The notes: generated by a model not told the origin, from the letters alone. A stretch of DNA of 64,000 nucleotides from Catenovulum adriaticum (GCF_026725475.1 NZ_CP109965.1:2976001-3040000), one strand, 5' to 3'; shown: positions 26,851 to 36,178, counted from the stretch's first letter. Numbers and translations are program-made.

Positions 26851-28659
26851 ATGCAAAATAATGAGTCTACAGTTCTTTTTAATGAACTGGGTTTACCTGC
26901 ACCAATTTTACAAGCCATCGAAAATATGGGCTTCACTCAACCTACTCCAATTCAAGCCCAATCTATTCCTGCATTATTGGAAGGTAATGATATTTTAGGT
27001 GAAGCTCAAACAGGTACAGGTAAAACTGCGGCTTTTGGTTTACCTTTATTAGCCAAGCTAGACGCTAACGTGCGCGAAACACAAATGTTAGTAGTTTGTC
27101 CTACTCGTGAATTAGCCATTCAGGTTGCAGATGCTTTAGCTGACTTTGCAAAACAAATTAAAGGTATGAAAGTAGCGACTGTTTATGGTGGCCAATCTTA
27201 TACACCTCAAATCCGCGATTTACGCGCTGGTCCACAAGTTGTTGTTGGTACGCCGGGTCGTTTAATGGATCATATTGATAAAGGTCGTTTAAAGCTTTCT
27301 AACTTAAAAGCTTGTGTACTAGATGAAGCCGATGAAATGTTAAACATGGGCTTTTTAGAAGACATTGAGTGGATTCTAAAACACGTACCTAGCGAAACCC
27401 AAATGGCGTTTTTCTCTGCGACTATGCCACCGGCAATTCGCAAAGTAACCCAACAATTTTTAAAATCGCCAGTGCATGTAAAAATTGCATCGGTTAAAGC
27501 CAATAACGCTAACATTAGCCAAAGAGCTTGGCGTGTAAACCGTATTGGTAAAACCACAGGTTTAGAGCGTTTAGCTGAAACCTTAGATTACGATGCAATG
27601 ATTGTTTTTGTGCGTACTCGTAACGATACCCTAATTTTAGCTGAACATTTATTAAGTAAAGGCCATCCCGCAGCTGCGCTAAATGGTGATATGAACCAAG
27701 GCGATCGTGAGCGTATTGTTGACCAACTTAAAAATGGTAAAGTGTCTATTTTAATTGCAACAGACGTTGTAGCACGTGGTCTTGATGTTCCAAGAATCAG
27801 CCATGTTATAAACTACGATTTACCAACTGATGCTGAATCTTATGTGCATAGAATTGGTCGTACAGGCCGTGCCGGTCGTAGTGGTGAAGCGATTCTTTTT
27901 GCTAATGGCCGTGAAATGCGCAGTTTGTTCCGTTTAGAACGTGCAACAGATGGCAAAATTGAAACGTTCAACATGCCAGATGCAAAACAATTGGGCCAAG
28001 TTCGCATGGAACGTATGCAAGCTCAATTGAAAGCAACATTAGATAGCCAAGAACTCGACAACTACCGTGAAGTTGTTGCTCAGTTTATGCAAGGTAACGA
28101 ATGGTCTGCTGAAGATTTAGCAGTTGCTTTATTGTTCCAACAACAATTAAAACAACCATTATTCCCTAAAAATGACCCTGTAGATAATGGTCGCGACCGA
28201 AATAATGGCCGAGACCGTCAAAATACCCGTGGTCGTCGTGATGACAGAGTAAACGACAGAGGCGGTCGTCGTGGTGGTGAGCGTGCAGAACGAGGCGCTC
28301 GAGGTGATCGAGCCCCACGCAGAAACGAAGGTGATTTTGATACTTTCCGTTTTGAAGTTGGACGTGAGCATGGTGTAGGCCCAGGTGATATCGTTGGCGC
28401 AGTTGCAAACGAAATTAACATCGACAGCAGCAATATTGGCCATATTAAATTATTTGACCAACACGCTTACGTTGATTTACCTAAAGGTATGCCAAAGCCG
28501 TTGTTCCAAAAACTTCAACAAGTTGCAATCCGTGGTCGTAAAACATCACCATCAATTGCGTCTTCAAAAGAAGTATCATTGGCAGCTAGTTCAGACCGCA
28601 GAACCCCAAGAGGTGATCGTGGTTCAAATGCACGTCGCGAGCGTCGTCCATTTAACTAA
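26851..28659 (+). CDS. deaD: DEAD-box RNA helicase DeaD/CsdA
   Basis: A 602-residue ATP-dependent RNA helicase. The Q motif is at about 28-36 (FTQPTPIQ), Walker A AQTGTGKT at 52-59, DEAD in VLDEADEMLNMGF near 157, SAT near 188, and HRIGRTGRAGR in helicase domain 2. A basic RGG-like linker (about 445-495; NGRDRNNGRDRQNTRGRR) is followed by a DbpA-type RNA-binding domain (RFEVGREHGVGPGDIVGA). This is the CsdA/DeaD layout (E. coli, 629 residues), which works in cold adaptation, ribosome assembly and mRNA decay. It carries a long leader and ends at a strong terminator. Confidence 0.93.
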   Translation: MQNNESTVLFNELGLPAPILQAIENMGFTQPTPIQAQSIPALLEGNDILGEAQTGTGKTAAFGLPLLAKLDANVRETQMLVVCPTRELAIQVADALADFAKQIKGMKVATVYGGQSYTPQIRDLRAGPQVVVGTPGRLMDHIDKGRLKLSNLKACVLDEADEMLNMGFLEDIEWILKHVPSETQMAFFSATMPPAIRKVTQQFLKSPVHVKIASVKANNANISQRAWRVNRIGKTTGLERLAETLDYDAMIVFVRTRNDTLILAEHLLSKGHPAAALNGDMNQGDRERIVDQLKNGKVSILIATDVVARGLDVPRISHVINYDLPTDAESYVHRIGRTGRAGRSGEAILFANGREMRSLFRLERATDGKIETFNMPDAKQLGQVRMERMQAQLKATLDSQELDNYREVVAQFMQGNEWSAEDLAVALLFQQQLKQPLFPKNDPVDNGRDRNNGRDRQNTRGRRDDRVNDRGGRRGGERAERGARGDRAPRRNEGDFDTFRFEVGREHGVGPGDIVGAVANEINIDSSNIGHIKLFDQHAYVDLPKGMPKPLFQKLQQVAIRGRKTSPSIASSKEVSLAASSDRRTPRGDRGSNARRERRPFN

Positions 28660-28685
28660 GCCACACGGCTAAGTTTAAAATATTT

Positions 28686-28712
28686 AAAAGCCTTCATTTT
28701 GAAGGCTTTTTT
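28686..28712 (+). terminator. Intrinsic terminator of deaD
   Basis: A 10-bp stem, aaaagccttc/gaaggctttt with loop attttt-like ATTTT, runs directly into a T-tract 26 bases after the deaD stop codon. It has the standard form of a rho-independent terminator. Confidence 0.85.
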
Positions 28713-28985
28713 GTATCTGCTATCCAGCATAAATGTCTTCCCGTACCTATTCGCAGAACAAAATCATTCTTTTTAAAGTTCAACAATTAGCAGCCATCTA
28801 AGTCAATAGCGCCGTAATTAAGCGCTAAATGTTTTTTCAGGAGGAAAAATCCAAGCTCACAAGGGGGCTTGCAGCGTTTTGCGAAAATTAAAGCGCTACG
28901 TTTAAGCTTTGAACAAAAATGATGCAGGTATAATTTTACCCTGACCAATTCAAAAAACGGTACTTTCTCGCTCACGACACTTTAC
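28713..28985. other. Intergenic spacer between deaD terminator and ars operon
   Basis: About 270 bases with no supported gene. A 62-codon minus-strand frame (28787-28975) has no family resemblance. A small inverted repeat agcgc...gcgct lies near 28807-28826. The right end should carry the ars promoter. Confidence 0.4.
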
Positions 28986-29001
28986 ATATGGAATTTCATA
29001 T
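28986..29001. promoter_or_regulatory. Candidate ArsR operator
   Basis: The interrupted palindrome atatg-gaattt-catat lies about 33 bases upstream of the arsR ATG in the promoter region. ArsR proteins bind AT-rich dyads at this position and leave on binding As(III). The match to any specific ArsR consensus is only general. Confidence 0.4.
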
Positions 29002-29033
29002 ATATAATAACCAACACATACGGAAAAACATAT

Positions 29034-29375
29034 ATGAATATGCAATTAAACCCTGTTTCTTTTTATAAATGCTTAGCTGAAGATACGCGGCTAAAATCTT
29101 TGCTATTAATATCGCTAAACCACGAACTGTGCGTATGCGATTTAATAACCGCATTAGATTTAAGCCAACCTAAAATATCTCGCCATTTAGCAGAGCTAAG
29201 AAAATGCGAGATCTTAATTGATGAACGCCGAGGCAAATGGGTTTATTACCAGATAAATCCAGCCCTACCCAGTTGGGCTAAGCAAATCATCAAACAAACT
29301 GCAGAGCAATGTACTGACTATATCAATCCACATATTCAACCGTTAAATCGCAGCCAAGACAGCTGCCAACCTTAA
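29034..29375 (+). CDS. arsR: ArsR-family arsenic-responsive repressor
   Basis: A 113-residue winged-helix repressor. The metal-site motif ELCVCDL (Cys33, Cys35) sits at the start of the recognition region, followed by DLSQPKISRHLAELRKCEIL and the wing DERRGKWVYYQI. This is the As(III)/Sb(III)-sensing arrangement of classical ArsR. It is the first gene of arsR-arsC-arsH-acr3, all on the same strand with gaps of 11-18 bases, and should repress that operon until arsenite binds. A second in-frame ATG at 29040 is possible. Confidence 0.9.
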   Translation: MNMQLNPVSFYKCLAEDTRLKSLLLISLNHELCVCDLITALDLSQPKISRHLAELRKCEILIDERRGKWVYYQINPALPSWAKQIIKQTAEQCTDYINPHIQPLNRSQDSCQP

Positions 29376-29388
29376 TAAAAAGTGAGCT

Positions 29389-29877
29389 ATGATGAAAATT
29401 TTATATATATGCACCCATAATCGTTGTCGCAGTATTTTATCTGAGGCCATCACCAATCACGTTGCCGGCGATAAAATAACCGCAAAAAGCGCAGGTAGCC
29501 AGCCCGTTGGCGAAGTTCACCCGCTTTCAATTAAATATTTGCAAGAAGCAGGCATGAGCACGGCTGGCTTAACCAGCCAATCGTGGGATGAATTTGAAGA
29601 TTTTAATGCTGATATAGTTGTTACAGTGTGTGATTCAGCCGCCGGTGAATCTTGTCCCGTATGGTTTGGTAACAGCGTAAAAATTCATTGGGGATTAGCT
29701 GATCCCTCTAAATTAGAGGGTTCAGATGAAGAGATCGCAGATGCATTCCGACAAACGATTAAACAAATCACTCAAAGAGTAGAACAACTGGCAGCCATTA
29801 AAGCTGATATAAATGATAAGCCAGCATTAATTGCTGAATTAACTGAACTGGGTGCGATTCATACAGGTAGTAAATAG
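29389..29877 (+). CDS. arsC: Arsenate reductase, low-molecular-weight phosphatase type
   Basis: A 162-residue reductase with the PTPase loop CTHNRCRS (nucleophile Cys8, Arg14) and the later Cys in TVCDSAAGESCPVW, which form the redox relay of LMW-PTP-type arsenate reductases coupled to thioredoxin or glutaredoxin. HWGLADPSKLEG holds the general-acid Asp. It converts As(V) to As(III), the substrate of the ACR3 pump encoded two genes later. ATG at 29389 or 29392 may be used. Confidence 0.9.
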   Translation: MMKILYICTHNRCRSILSEAITNHVAGDKITAKSAGSQPVGEVHPLSIKYLQEAGMSTAGLTSQSWDEFEDFNADIVVTVCDSAAGESCPVWFGNSVKIHWGLADPSKLEGSDEEIADAFRQTIKQITQRVEQLAAIKADINDKPALIAELTELGAIHTGSK

Positions 29878-29888
29878 GAGCAAACATT

Positions 29889-30608
29889 ATGTCCTTAGAT
29901 GATTTAAGTTTACCGAATATTCAAGAACAAGAATTTAAAGTTCCAACAGCGGATCAATTTAAACCGTCAGTTTGCACCCATAAACCTCGCATTTTATTGT
30001 TATATGGCTCACTCAGACCACGTTCATTTTCACGCTTAGCGGTTGAAGAAGCAGCCCGAATACTTACAAGAATGGGCGCTGAAACAAAAATATTTAATCC
30101 TCAAGATTTACCTTTACCGGATGCCACTGACCCTACACATCCAAAAGTAGCAGAGCTACGTGAATTAATGATGTGGTCTGAAGGCCAGGTTTGGTGTTCG
30201 CCTGAGCGTCATGGCGCTATGACTGGTATTTTTAAAAGCCAGTTAGATTGGGTACCGTTAAACTTAGGTGGCGTACGCCCAACCCAAGGTAAAACCCTTG
30301 CTGTAATGCAAGTGTGTGGTGGTTCTCAATCATTTAATGCGGTTAATCAAATGCGCGTGTTAGGCCGTTGGATGCGTATGATCACCATTCCAAACCAATC
30401 ATCTGTCGCCAAAGCATTTGCTGAATTTGACGATAACGATCGTATGAAGCCTTCGCCTTATTACAACCGCATTGTAGATGTAATGGAAGAACTAATGCGT
30501 TTTACGTTATTAACCCGTGACAATGCGGACTATTTAGTGGATCGCTACTCAGAACGAGTAGAAACCGCTGAACAAGTCAGTCAACGTGTTAATCAAAGAT
30601 CAATTTAA
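29889..30608 (+). CDS. arsH: ArsH, NADPH-dependent FMN oxidoreductase
   Basis: A 239-residue flavodoxin-fold protein. ILLLYGSLRPRSFSRLAVEEAARIL is the FMN phosphate loop, and WCSPERHGAMTGIFKSQLDWVPL is the ArsH signature. ArsH enzymes use NADPH and FMN and oxidise trivalent organoarsenicals or detoxify related compounds. It lies between the reductase and the efflux gene, 11 bases after arsC. Confidence 0.9.
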   Translation: MSLDDLSLPNIQEQEFKVPTADQFKPSVCTHKPRILLLYGSLRPRSFSRLAVEEAARILTRMGAETKIFNPQDLPLPDATDPTHPKVAELRELMMWSEGQVWCSPERHGAMTGIFKSQLDWVPLNLGGVRPTQGKTLAVMQVCGGSQSFNAVNQMRVLGRWMRMITIPNQSSVAKAFAEFDDNDRMKPSPYYNRIVDVMEELMRFTLLTRDNADYLVDRYSERVETAEQVSQRVNQRSI

Positions 30609-30626
30609 AGGTTAAAGGATAATACA

Positions 30627-31643
30627 ATGGGATTTTTTGAACGTTATTTATCGGTTTGGGTTGGCTTATGTATTGCTGCCGGTGTGGCCTTAGGCATTGC
30701 CGTGCCGCAATTTTTTGCCGTTATTGCCAGTTACGAATACGCACACGTTAATTTAATTATCGCTGTTTTAATCTGGCTGATGATTTACCCTATGATGATT
30801 CAAGTCGATTTTGGTGCAATAAAAGATGTTGGCAAAAAGCCCAAAGGTTTATTTTTAACGTTGATTATTAACTGGTTAATTAAACCTTTCTCGATGGCTA
30901 TTTTAGGCTGGTTATTTTTTAAGTTTGTATTTGCCGATTTTGTCGATCCGCAAACCGCCAATGAATATATCGCAGGCATGATTTTACTCGGGGTTGCTCC
31001 TTGTACTGCGATGGTGTTTATTTGGAGCCAGCTAACCAAAGGCGATGCTAACTATACCTTAGTTCAAGTATCGGTTAACGATGTCATTATGATTTTTGCA
31101 TTTGCGCCTATCACCGCTTTCTTATTAGGGGTAAGCGATATTCAAGTGCCTTGGGAAACCTTGTTATTATCGGTTGTTTTATATGTGTTATTACCGCTAA
31201 TAGCCGGTGCAATCACTCGTAAAACGCTCGACAAAAAGAACGATCACACCCAATTAAATCAGTTTATAAACCGATTAAAACCTTGGTCTATTGTAGGTTT
31301 ACTCGCAACCGTTACCTTGTTGTTTGGCTTTCAGGCAGAAACTATTTTAGCTAAACCTCAAGCGATTGTATTAATTGCTATCCCACTGTTAATTCAAACC
31401 TATGGCATTTTTGCAATTGCTTATTTAATCGCTAAAAAATTAAAGCTACCGCATAACATAGCAGCGCCAGCCTGTATGATAGGTACATCTAACTTTTTTG
31501 AATTAGCCGTTGCGGTAGCCATTTCATTATTTGGTTTACACTCTGGCGCAGCGCTCGCCACAGTGGTAGGTGTACTCGTTGAAGTGCCCGTGATGTTATC
31601 TTTAGTTTATTTTGCTAATAAAACACGACATTGGTTTAACTAA
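30627..31643 (+). CDS. acr3: ACR3-family arsenite efflux transporter
   Basis: A 338-residue inner-membrane carrier with about ten transmembrane helices. The conserved Cys (about 126) lies in LGVAPCTAMVFIWSQLTKGD, followed by VSVNDVIMIFAF, and the late motif PACMIGTSNFFELAVAVAIS is typical of ACR3. It exports As(OH)3 using the proton motive force. It is the last gene of the arsenic operon and is followed by a strong terminator. Confidence 0.9.
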   Translation: MGFFERYLSVWVGLCIAAGVALGIAVPQFFAVIASYEYAHVNLIIAVLIWLMIYPMMIQVDFGAIKDVGKKPKGLFLTLIINWLIKPFSMAILGWLFFKFVFADFVDPQTANEYIAGMILLGVAPCTAMVFIWSQLTKGDANYTLVQVSVNDVIMIFAFAPITAFLLGVSDIQVPWETLLLSVVLYVLLPLIAGAITRKTLDKKNDHTQLNQFINRLKPWSIVGLLATVTLLFGFQAETILAKPQAIVLIAIPLLIQTYGIFAIAYLIAKKLKLPHNIAAPACMIGTSNFFELAVAVAISLFGLHSGAALATVVGVLVEVPVMLSLVYFANKTRHWFN

Positions 31644-31690
31644 GCAACAATTTACTTAAGCTGCCACTTACTTAAGCAACCAGAAAGTAC

Positions 31691-31725
31691 AAAAGCGAAT
31701 ATTAAGTTAATATTCGCTTTTTCAT
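31691..31725 (+). terminator. Intrinsic terminator of the ars operon
   Basis: A 14-bp stem (aaaagcgaatatta/taatattcgctttt, loop agt) ends in a T-tract, 48 bases after the acr3 stop. It is nearly symmetrical but faces no convergent gene. Confidence 0.85.
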
Positions 31726-31793
31726 TCATTTTCTATTCAGAAAATCTGGTTATACTAAGCTTAATCTGGTTTCAATTTAAAACGGAATAAAAA

Positions 31794-32531
31794 ATGACAG
31801 CTCGAATTTTGCAATTATTCACCATCACCATTTGCCTAAGTTTAGCATCTGGCTGCACCTCATTAACTACAGCTGCAAAAAAACAAGATTTAGATATTAA
31901 TAGCCGACTGACTCAAACCATTTTTTTAGACCCAGTTGCACCCGATTTAATGACCATTTATCTGCAAGTTCGTAATAATTCAGACAGCGAAAATTTTTAT
32001 CTAACGCAAGGTATCAAAGATAGACTCATCAACAACGGCTATCAAATTATAAACGACCCAACCAAAGCAACTTATTGGCTGCAAGCCAATGTTAGGTATG
32101 TAGGCCGCCCAGAAGGAAACGAATTTGAAGATGCCATAGGTAATTACAAAGGTGCAATTGAAACGGCTGGTGCGGCCATTGCCATTTCGGATATCAGTGG
32201 CGGCTCTGGGCGAGACAACGTAAAAGCGGCAGCAATTGGTGCTTTAGTTGGATACATAGCAGATGCAGCTATTAGTGATGATTATTATACCGCGATTACC
32301 GATGTACAAATTGCCAAAAAAGTAGATGCAGGTCAGGTCATTACCGATGAAGAACATAGATTAAATCAAGGTGAAAGCGGACAAGCTATTCAAAGCAGCC
32401 AAACCACATCAGATAGACAAAAATATCAAACCAAAGTATTAATCACAGCTAACCAAGCCAATATGGATGTCGTTAATGCTGAAACAGAAATTGCGAAAAA
32501 GCTAACCCGAGTTTTATCAGGCCTGTTTTAA
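31794..32531 (+). CDS. TraT-like lipoprotein (complement resistance family)
   Basis: A 245-residue lipoprotein with lipobox LASGC (Cys21). The mature part matches TraT proteins: DINSRLTQTIFLDPV, TIYLQVRNNSD, ATYWLQANVRYVG, and a Gly/Ala-rich membrane-like region (AAIGALVGYIADAAIS). Plasmid TraT blocks surface exclusion and complement attack; chromosomal copies in marine bacteria have no proven role. No conjugation genes are nearby. Its stop codon lies in the loop of a terminator hairpin. Confidence 0.8.
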   Translation: MTARILQLFTITICLSLASGCTSLTTAAKKQDLDINSRLTQTIFLDPVAPDLMTIYLQVRNNSDSENFYLTQGIKDRLINNGYQIINDPTKATYWLQANVRYVGRPEGNEFEDAIGNYKGAIETAGAAIAISDISGGSGRDNVKAAAIGALVGYIADAAISDDYYTAITDVQIAKKVDAGQVITDEEHRLNQGESGQAIQSSQTTSDRQKYQTKVLITANQANMDVVNAETEIAKKLTRVLSGLF

Positions 32532-32547
32532 AGCTGGCCTGATTTTT
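32516..32547 (+). terminator. Intrinsic terminator overlapping the traT-like stop codon
   Basis: atcaggcc (32516-32523) and ggcctgat (32536-32543) form an 8-bp stem followed by TTTTT. The 12-base loop contains the TAA stop codon at 32529-32531, so the terminator begins inside the gene. Confidence 0.65.
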
Positions 32548-32582
32548 ATCTTTATATAGCTTTTAATCGTAAGTATGGAAGC

Positions 32583-33203
32583 TTAAAAATGAAAGTAATA
32601 ATAAGCGCCTAAATGACTTCCTGATACAGACTCGTTAGCAGAGCTCACATTCATACCATCTAATTCAGAAATATCATACTTAACCGACACATACCTTAAT
32701 GCTAACGTATTGCGTGCCCAGCTATAACCATATTCAGCAATGATTCCAGTGGTAGCATCAAATTCAACTTGTGTTTTGTCTATGTCAAAATCTGATTCTA
32801 ATTCAATGCCTGTATGATACCCTAAGCCTAAGCCCACTCTATGGTGTTCATCAATGTTGTAAAAAGGCAATACTTCAAATACCCAACGTGAAAAACTAAC
32901 ATCACCATTTTTAGCGGTTGCACTATCAAAATGATAAGCAGCAGTGGTTTGCAAAGTGTAGCTGTTTAAATTAAATGACATACCGCCACCAAGGGAAAGC
33001 ATGCCACCAGCTTTTAGCTCGGTATCAGAGCCATCAACATATTCCACTTGATATAAATCGTCGCCGCCATATGTCAGGCCAGCAAATAAAATGGGGGTTG
33101 TTTGTGTGGTTGTATGAAGTGTGTCGGTTGTATTTTCAGCTGCGAAAGCTGGTTGAATAAACCCACCTATAAATCCAATCAAAGGCAGTAGCTTAAAATT
33201 CAT
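32583..33203 (-). CDS. Outer-membrane beta-barrel protein, unrecognised family
   Basis: A 206-residue exported protein with a signal peptide (LIGFIGGFIQPAFA). The rest alternates polar and hydrophobic residues in strands (FAGLTYGGDDLYQVEY, LGLGYHTGIELE, NTLALRYVSVKYDIS) and ends SHLGAYYYFHF with terminal Phe, as in small eight-strand barrels. No specific function can be assigned. It converges on the traT-like gene and lies downstream of rnpB on the same strand. Confidence 0.6.
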   Translation of the reverse strand: MNFKLLPLIGFIGGFIQPAFAAENTTDTLHTTTQTTPILFAGLTYGGDDLYQVEYVDGSDTELKAGGMLSLGGGMSFNLNSYTLQTTAAYHFDSATAKNGDVSFSRWVFEVLPFYNIDEHHRVGLGLGYHTGIELESDFDIDKTQVEFDATTGIIAEYGYSWARNTLALRYVSVKYDISELDGMNVSSANESVSGSHLGAYYYFHF

Positions 33204-33287
33204 ACTTGTTAGTCCGTTATCATTTATTAATAATTAATATTTTCCAATAAAGCTAAATTTGCCGTTTATATATTTGGAGCTGGGAAA

Positions 33288-33665
<378 letters not shown>

Positions 33666-33710
33666 GCAGTGATTGTAAACGGATTCAAAAATTAGTCAAT
33701 TTAACTTAAT

Positions 33711-35576
33711 TTAAAAATAGTGAATTAAACTCAACGATGCTGATAATTGCGAGTGTTGTTTACTCGAATAATAGTTAGTAGCAAACCTCGCCTGCCAGTT
33801 TTCAGATAAATGGTAAGCCAAACTGACATCTGCGCGCTGCTGTTGTAACGATTCACCACTCACATCAATTAAATATTCATAGCTGGTTAGCAAGGTAAAT
33901 CGTTGAGTTTGCCATAACCAATTTAGCTGTGGACCACCCGCTAAATAATGGCTATTTTCCAGTTTCTGATCTGAATTTAAACCTAAATAAAATTCACCAT
34001 TGGCAAAGAGTGAGAAGCGGTGATTGCCCACTGCTTGAGTAATGCCAGCTCCGCCTTGAAGTTTAGCTAGTAATTCATCATTAAAGCCAGCTATACGCTC
34101 TACACCTAACTTTATTTGCCATGACTTGGGAGTAAATAACGCATTTCTCGCTGACCATGACCGAATGTTCAACAAATCAATTTTTTGTAACCGCAATGAC
34201 TGTGATTGATACCATCTTAGTTCAGCATCAAACATTTCAAGTTGAGCGCCCGCCAGGTAGCCTTGGGGTTTATCTAAAAATTCATGATAGGCCGCTCGAT
34301 ACCCTAATGTTAAGTAATGGTTGTGCTCTTCAACTCCAACGCCAAACATGGCTCTTTGGGTTGCATGGCCCTGATCATCTCGTACTTTTGGTTGCTCAAC
34401 GGGCTTAAATACCGAGGCATTACTATTTTTACTTCGCAAAGACAATAACTTAATTGACCTTGCCCCTAAATGCGCGAGTGTTGATTTTTTTCTGGCCGAT
34501 AAATAGCGACTATATTGGTAAGCGATGTCTAAAATTTTAGCTTGCTCTGTTTCATTATAGTTTTTGAGCTTTTCAAAATTAGGGGTTACTTCGTCAACTA
34601 AACTTTTAGCAAAATTAATTTCTGAATCACCCATTTGTTTTAGCATATTGTCTAGTTGCGTTAATGTGCTTTCTCTAAATTTAGCGTGCTCAATTAAGCC
34701 TTCTTCAGCTAAAGCCCGAACCGTATCCGATGGAATCGCTCTAAATCTAAAATCTTTGGTTAAATTTAATGCTTCAGAGCTCGCATCTAATAAACTCAAT
34801 AATTGATAAGAGCAATTTTCTGTAAAAAAATAATAATCCATATAGGTTGATTTCATTTCCCATACATGGCGCACAAATTGATTTACTTCGTCTTGCTTAA
34901 GATTTAGCTCGTATTCCCATATATCTCTGCTTTCTAAAAAGTTGTATTCCTGTACTTTTTGATAATACGGCATTACAGAAACCACACCCGGATAACCGCC
35001 AGTTAATCCTTTATAACTAAAAGTGAGTTGATCATCATCCGGATCAGCATTTGCGGCATAATTTACGGCAAAATCTAATAATGCATTATTGTTATTTTTC
35101 TTTTTTAGTCGAAATAAAGTATGGCCATACATGGATGATGGGCTATTTAAATAGGCGGCAGGAAATACTAATACAACTTGCTCAGCGTTTAATGTTGAAA
35201 CCCATTTTTCGTATTCTGGACAGCTGGGTGTGTTAAAATTTAATTCAGGTAATTGCTGCTTAAGCCAATGTAAACGAGCTGGATATTGGCATTGCTTTTC
35301 AAGATCTTGGGGAGAGTCAGATAAAAATAAACTAAGTGTTGCCACTAATTCAGCATGCGCATTTTGCTGACCGTTTTTTGCAATAAAAAAGTGTTTATCG
35401 TCAATTTGACTCCCTGAATCGGCAATTAAACCGGCTTTGTGATAATGCAGTAAATGGCGCCAGTAAAGTGTTTTTGAAAGTTGTGTCAGTTTTTCAGCTG
35501 ATTGTTCAAAAGGCTGGGCTGCTGCAACTAAGAGACAAGGTTGAATAAGAAGAATAAAAACAAACAGCTTAAACAT
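33711..35576 (-). CDS. Lnb-like/DUF4105 periplasmic domain fused to a C-terminal outer-membrane barrel
   Basis: A 621-residue exported protein. ATG at 35576 gives a normal signal peptide (VFILLIQPCLLVAAA); the frame continues upstream only to a TTG within the preceding terminator. The DUF4105 core has SSMYGHTLFRL (His152) and YFFTENCSYQLL (Cys255), the His/Cys pair of Lnb-type lipoprotein N-acyltransferase domains. From about residue 390 the sequence becomes strand-rich (HYLTLGYRAAYHEF ... LSASLSLIHYF) with terminal Phe, indicating an outer-membrane barrel. It is downstream of the DUF3015 gene on the same strand, past a terminator. Enzymatic role is inferred from family only. Confidence 0.7.
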   Translation of the reverse strand: MFKLFVFILLIQPCLLVAAAQPFEQSAEKLTQLSKTLYWRHLLHYHKAGLIADSGSQIDDKHFFIAKNGQQNAHAELVATLSLFLSDSPQDLEKQCQYPARLHWLKQQLPELNFNTPSCPEYEKWVSTLNAEQVVLVFPAAYLNSPSSMYGHTLFRLKKKNNNNALLDFAVNYAANADPDDDQLTFSYKGLTGGYPGVVSVMPYYQKVQEYNFLESRDIWEYELNLKQDEVNQFVRHVWEMKSTYMDYYFFTENCSYQLLSLLDASSEALNLTKDFRFRAIPSDTVRALAEEGLIEHAKFRESTLTQLDNMLKQMGDSEINFAKSLVDEVTPNFEKLKNYNETEQAKILDIAYQYSRYLSARKKSTLAHLGARSIKLLSLRSKNSNASVFKPVEQPKVRDDQGHATQRAMFGVGVEEHNHYLTLGYRAAYHEFLDKPQGYLAGAQLEMFDAELRWYQSQSLRLQKIDLLNIRSWSARNALFTPKSWQIKLGVERIAGFNDELLAKLQGGAGITQAVGNHRFSLFANGEFYLGLNSDQKLENSHYLAGGPQLNWLWQTQRFTLLTSYEYLIDVSGESLQQQRADVSLAYHLSENWQARFATNYYSSKQHSQLSASLSLIHYF

Positions 35577-35597
35577 ATAAATAGAAATCCATCCACA

Positions 35598-35623
35598 CAA
35601 AAAAGGCGGATGAAATATCCGCC
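35598..35623 (-). terminator. Intrinsic terminator of the DUF3015 gene
   Basis: On the minus strand ggcggat-atttc-atccgcc is followed by a run of T (plus-strand A-run at 35598-35604). It lies 43 bases after the DUF3015 stop and just before the Lnb-like start, so it should limit read-through into that gene. Confidence 0.8.
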
Positions 35624-35665
35624 TTGTATTCGCTTTAAATTTAGCGCTAACGCATTAAATTTTTA

Positions 35666-36142
35666 TTAGCCTAAATATTTTACTAAGTTAGCTTGTTTGC
35701 TCATTACGCCAACAATACCGTTATAAGCAGTTGTTGATGTAACTTCTTCACTCGCAAATACTGAATCGAAGTTTGCTTTAAGTGCTGTGTTGAAAGTCGC
35801 TTTGTCTTGAGCTTGAATACCCATTAAGTCAGATAAAGCAGCAAGTGTTTCGCCTTCACCTTTAGCAACGTCTACTGCTAAAGTTTCAAGGTTTTGATTT
35901 AAAAACATAGCTAAACCTTCAGTCAAAGGTCCATCTGCAGCTTCACAACCCAAAGTACCAGATGTCATACCAAAAGTTTGGTTACCTGAAGTACCATTCG
36001 TTGTTGCTGCTAAAACATGCTCATGAAATTCATTCGCATCTTTAAAAATTACGTGAGTACCTAAACCACAACCTGCTGGTCCATTCGCCAAAGCTGAAAA
36101 CGAAGCAGTTGCTAAAACAGCTGATAATACTAATTTTTTCAT
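35666..36142 (-). CDS. DUF3015-family exported protein
   Basis: A 158-residue protein with a signal peptide (LVLSAVLATASFSALA). The mature N-terminus NGPAGCGLGTHVIFKD and the later TFGMTSGTLGCE are the Cys-containing signature of DUF3015; the two Cys could pair. Its function is unknown. The adjacent Lnb-like gene on the same strand suggests a shared envelope role. A 12-base palindrome lies 25 bases upstream of the start. Confidence 0.8.
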   Translation of the reverse strand: MKKLVLSAVLATASFSALANGPAGCGLGTHVIFKDANEFHEHVLAATTNGTSGNQTFGMTSGTLGCEAADGPLTEGLAMFLNQNLETLAVDVAKGEGETLAALSDLMGIQAQDKATFNTALKANFDSVFASEEVTSTTAYNGIVGVMSKQANLVKYLG

Positions 36143-36166
36143 ATTTTTATTCCTTATTTAAAATTT

Positions 36167-36178
36167 GAGTTCGAACTC
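36167..36178. promoter_or_regulatory. 12-base perfect palindrome upstream of the DUF3015 gene
   Basis: gagttcgaactc is a perfect dyad centred about 30 bases upstream of the DUF3015 ATG, where a repressor operator could sit. No regulator can be named. Confidence 0.3.

Noticed and set aside
28159..28443. Three overlapping minus-strand frames opposite the 3' part of deaD
   Set aside because: They arise from the Arg/Gly/Asp-rich codons of the deaD linker and have low-complexity translations.
28787..28975. 62-codon minus-strand frame between deaD and arsR
   Set aside because: No resemblance to a known family; likely chance in AT-rich spacer.
34157..34806. Plus-strand frames opposite the Lnb-like gene
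   Set aside because: Shadows of a well-supported minus-strand gene.
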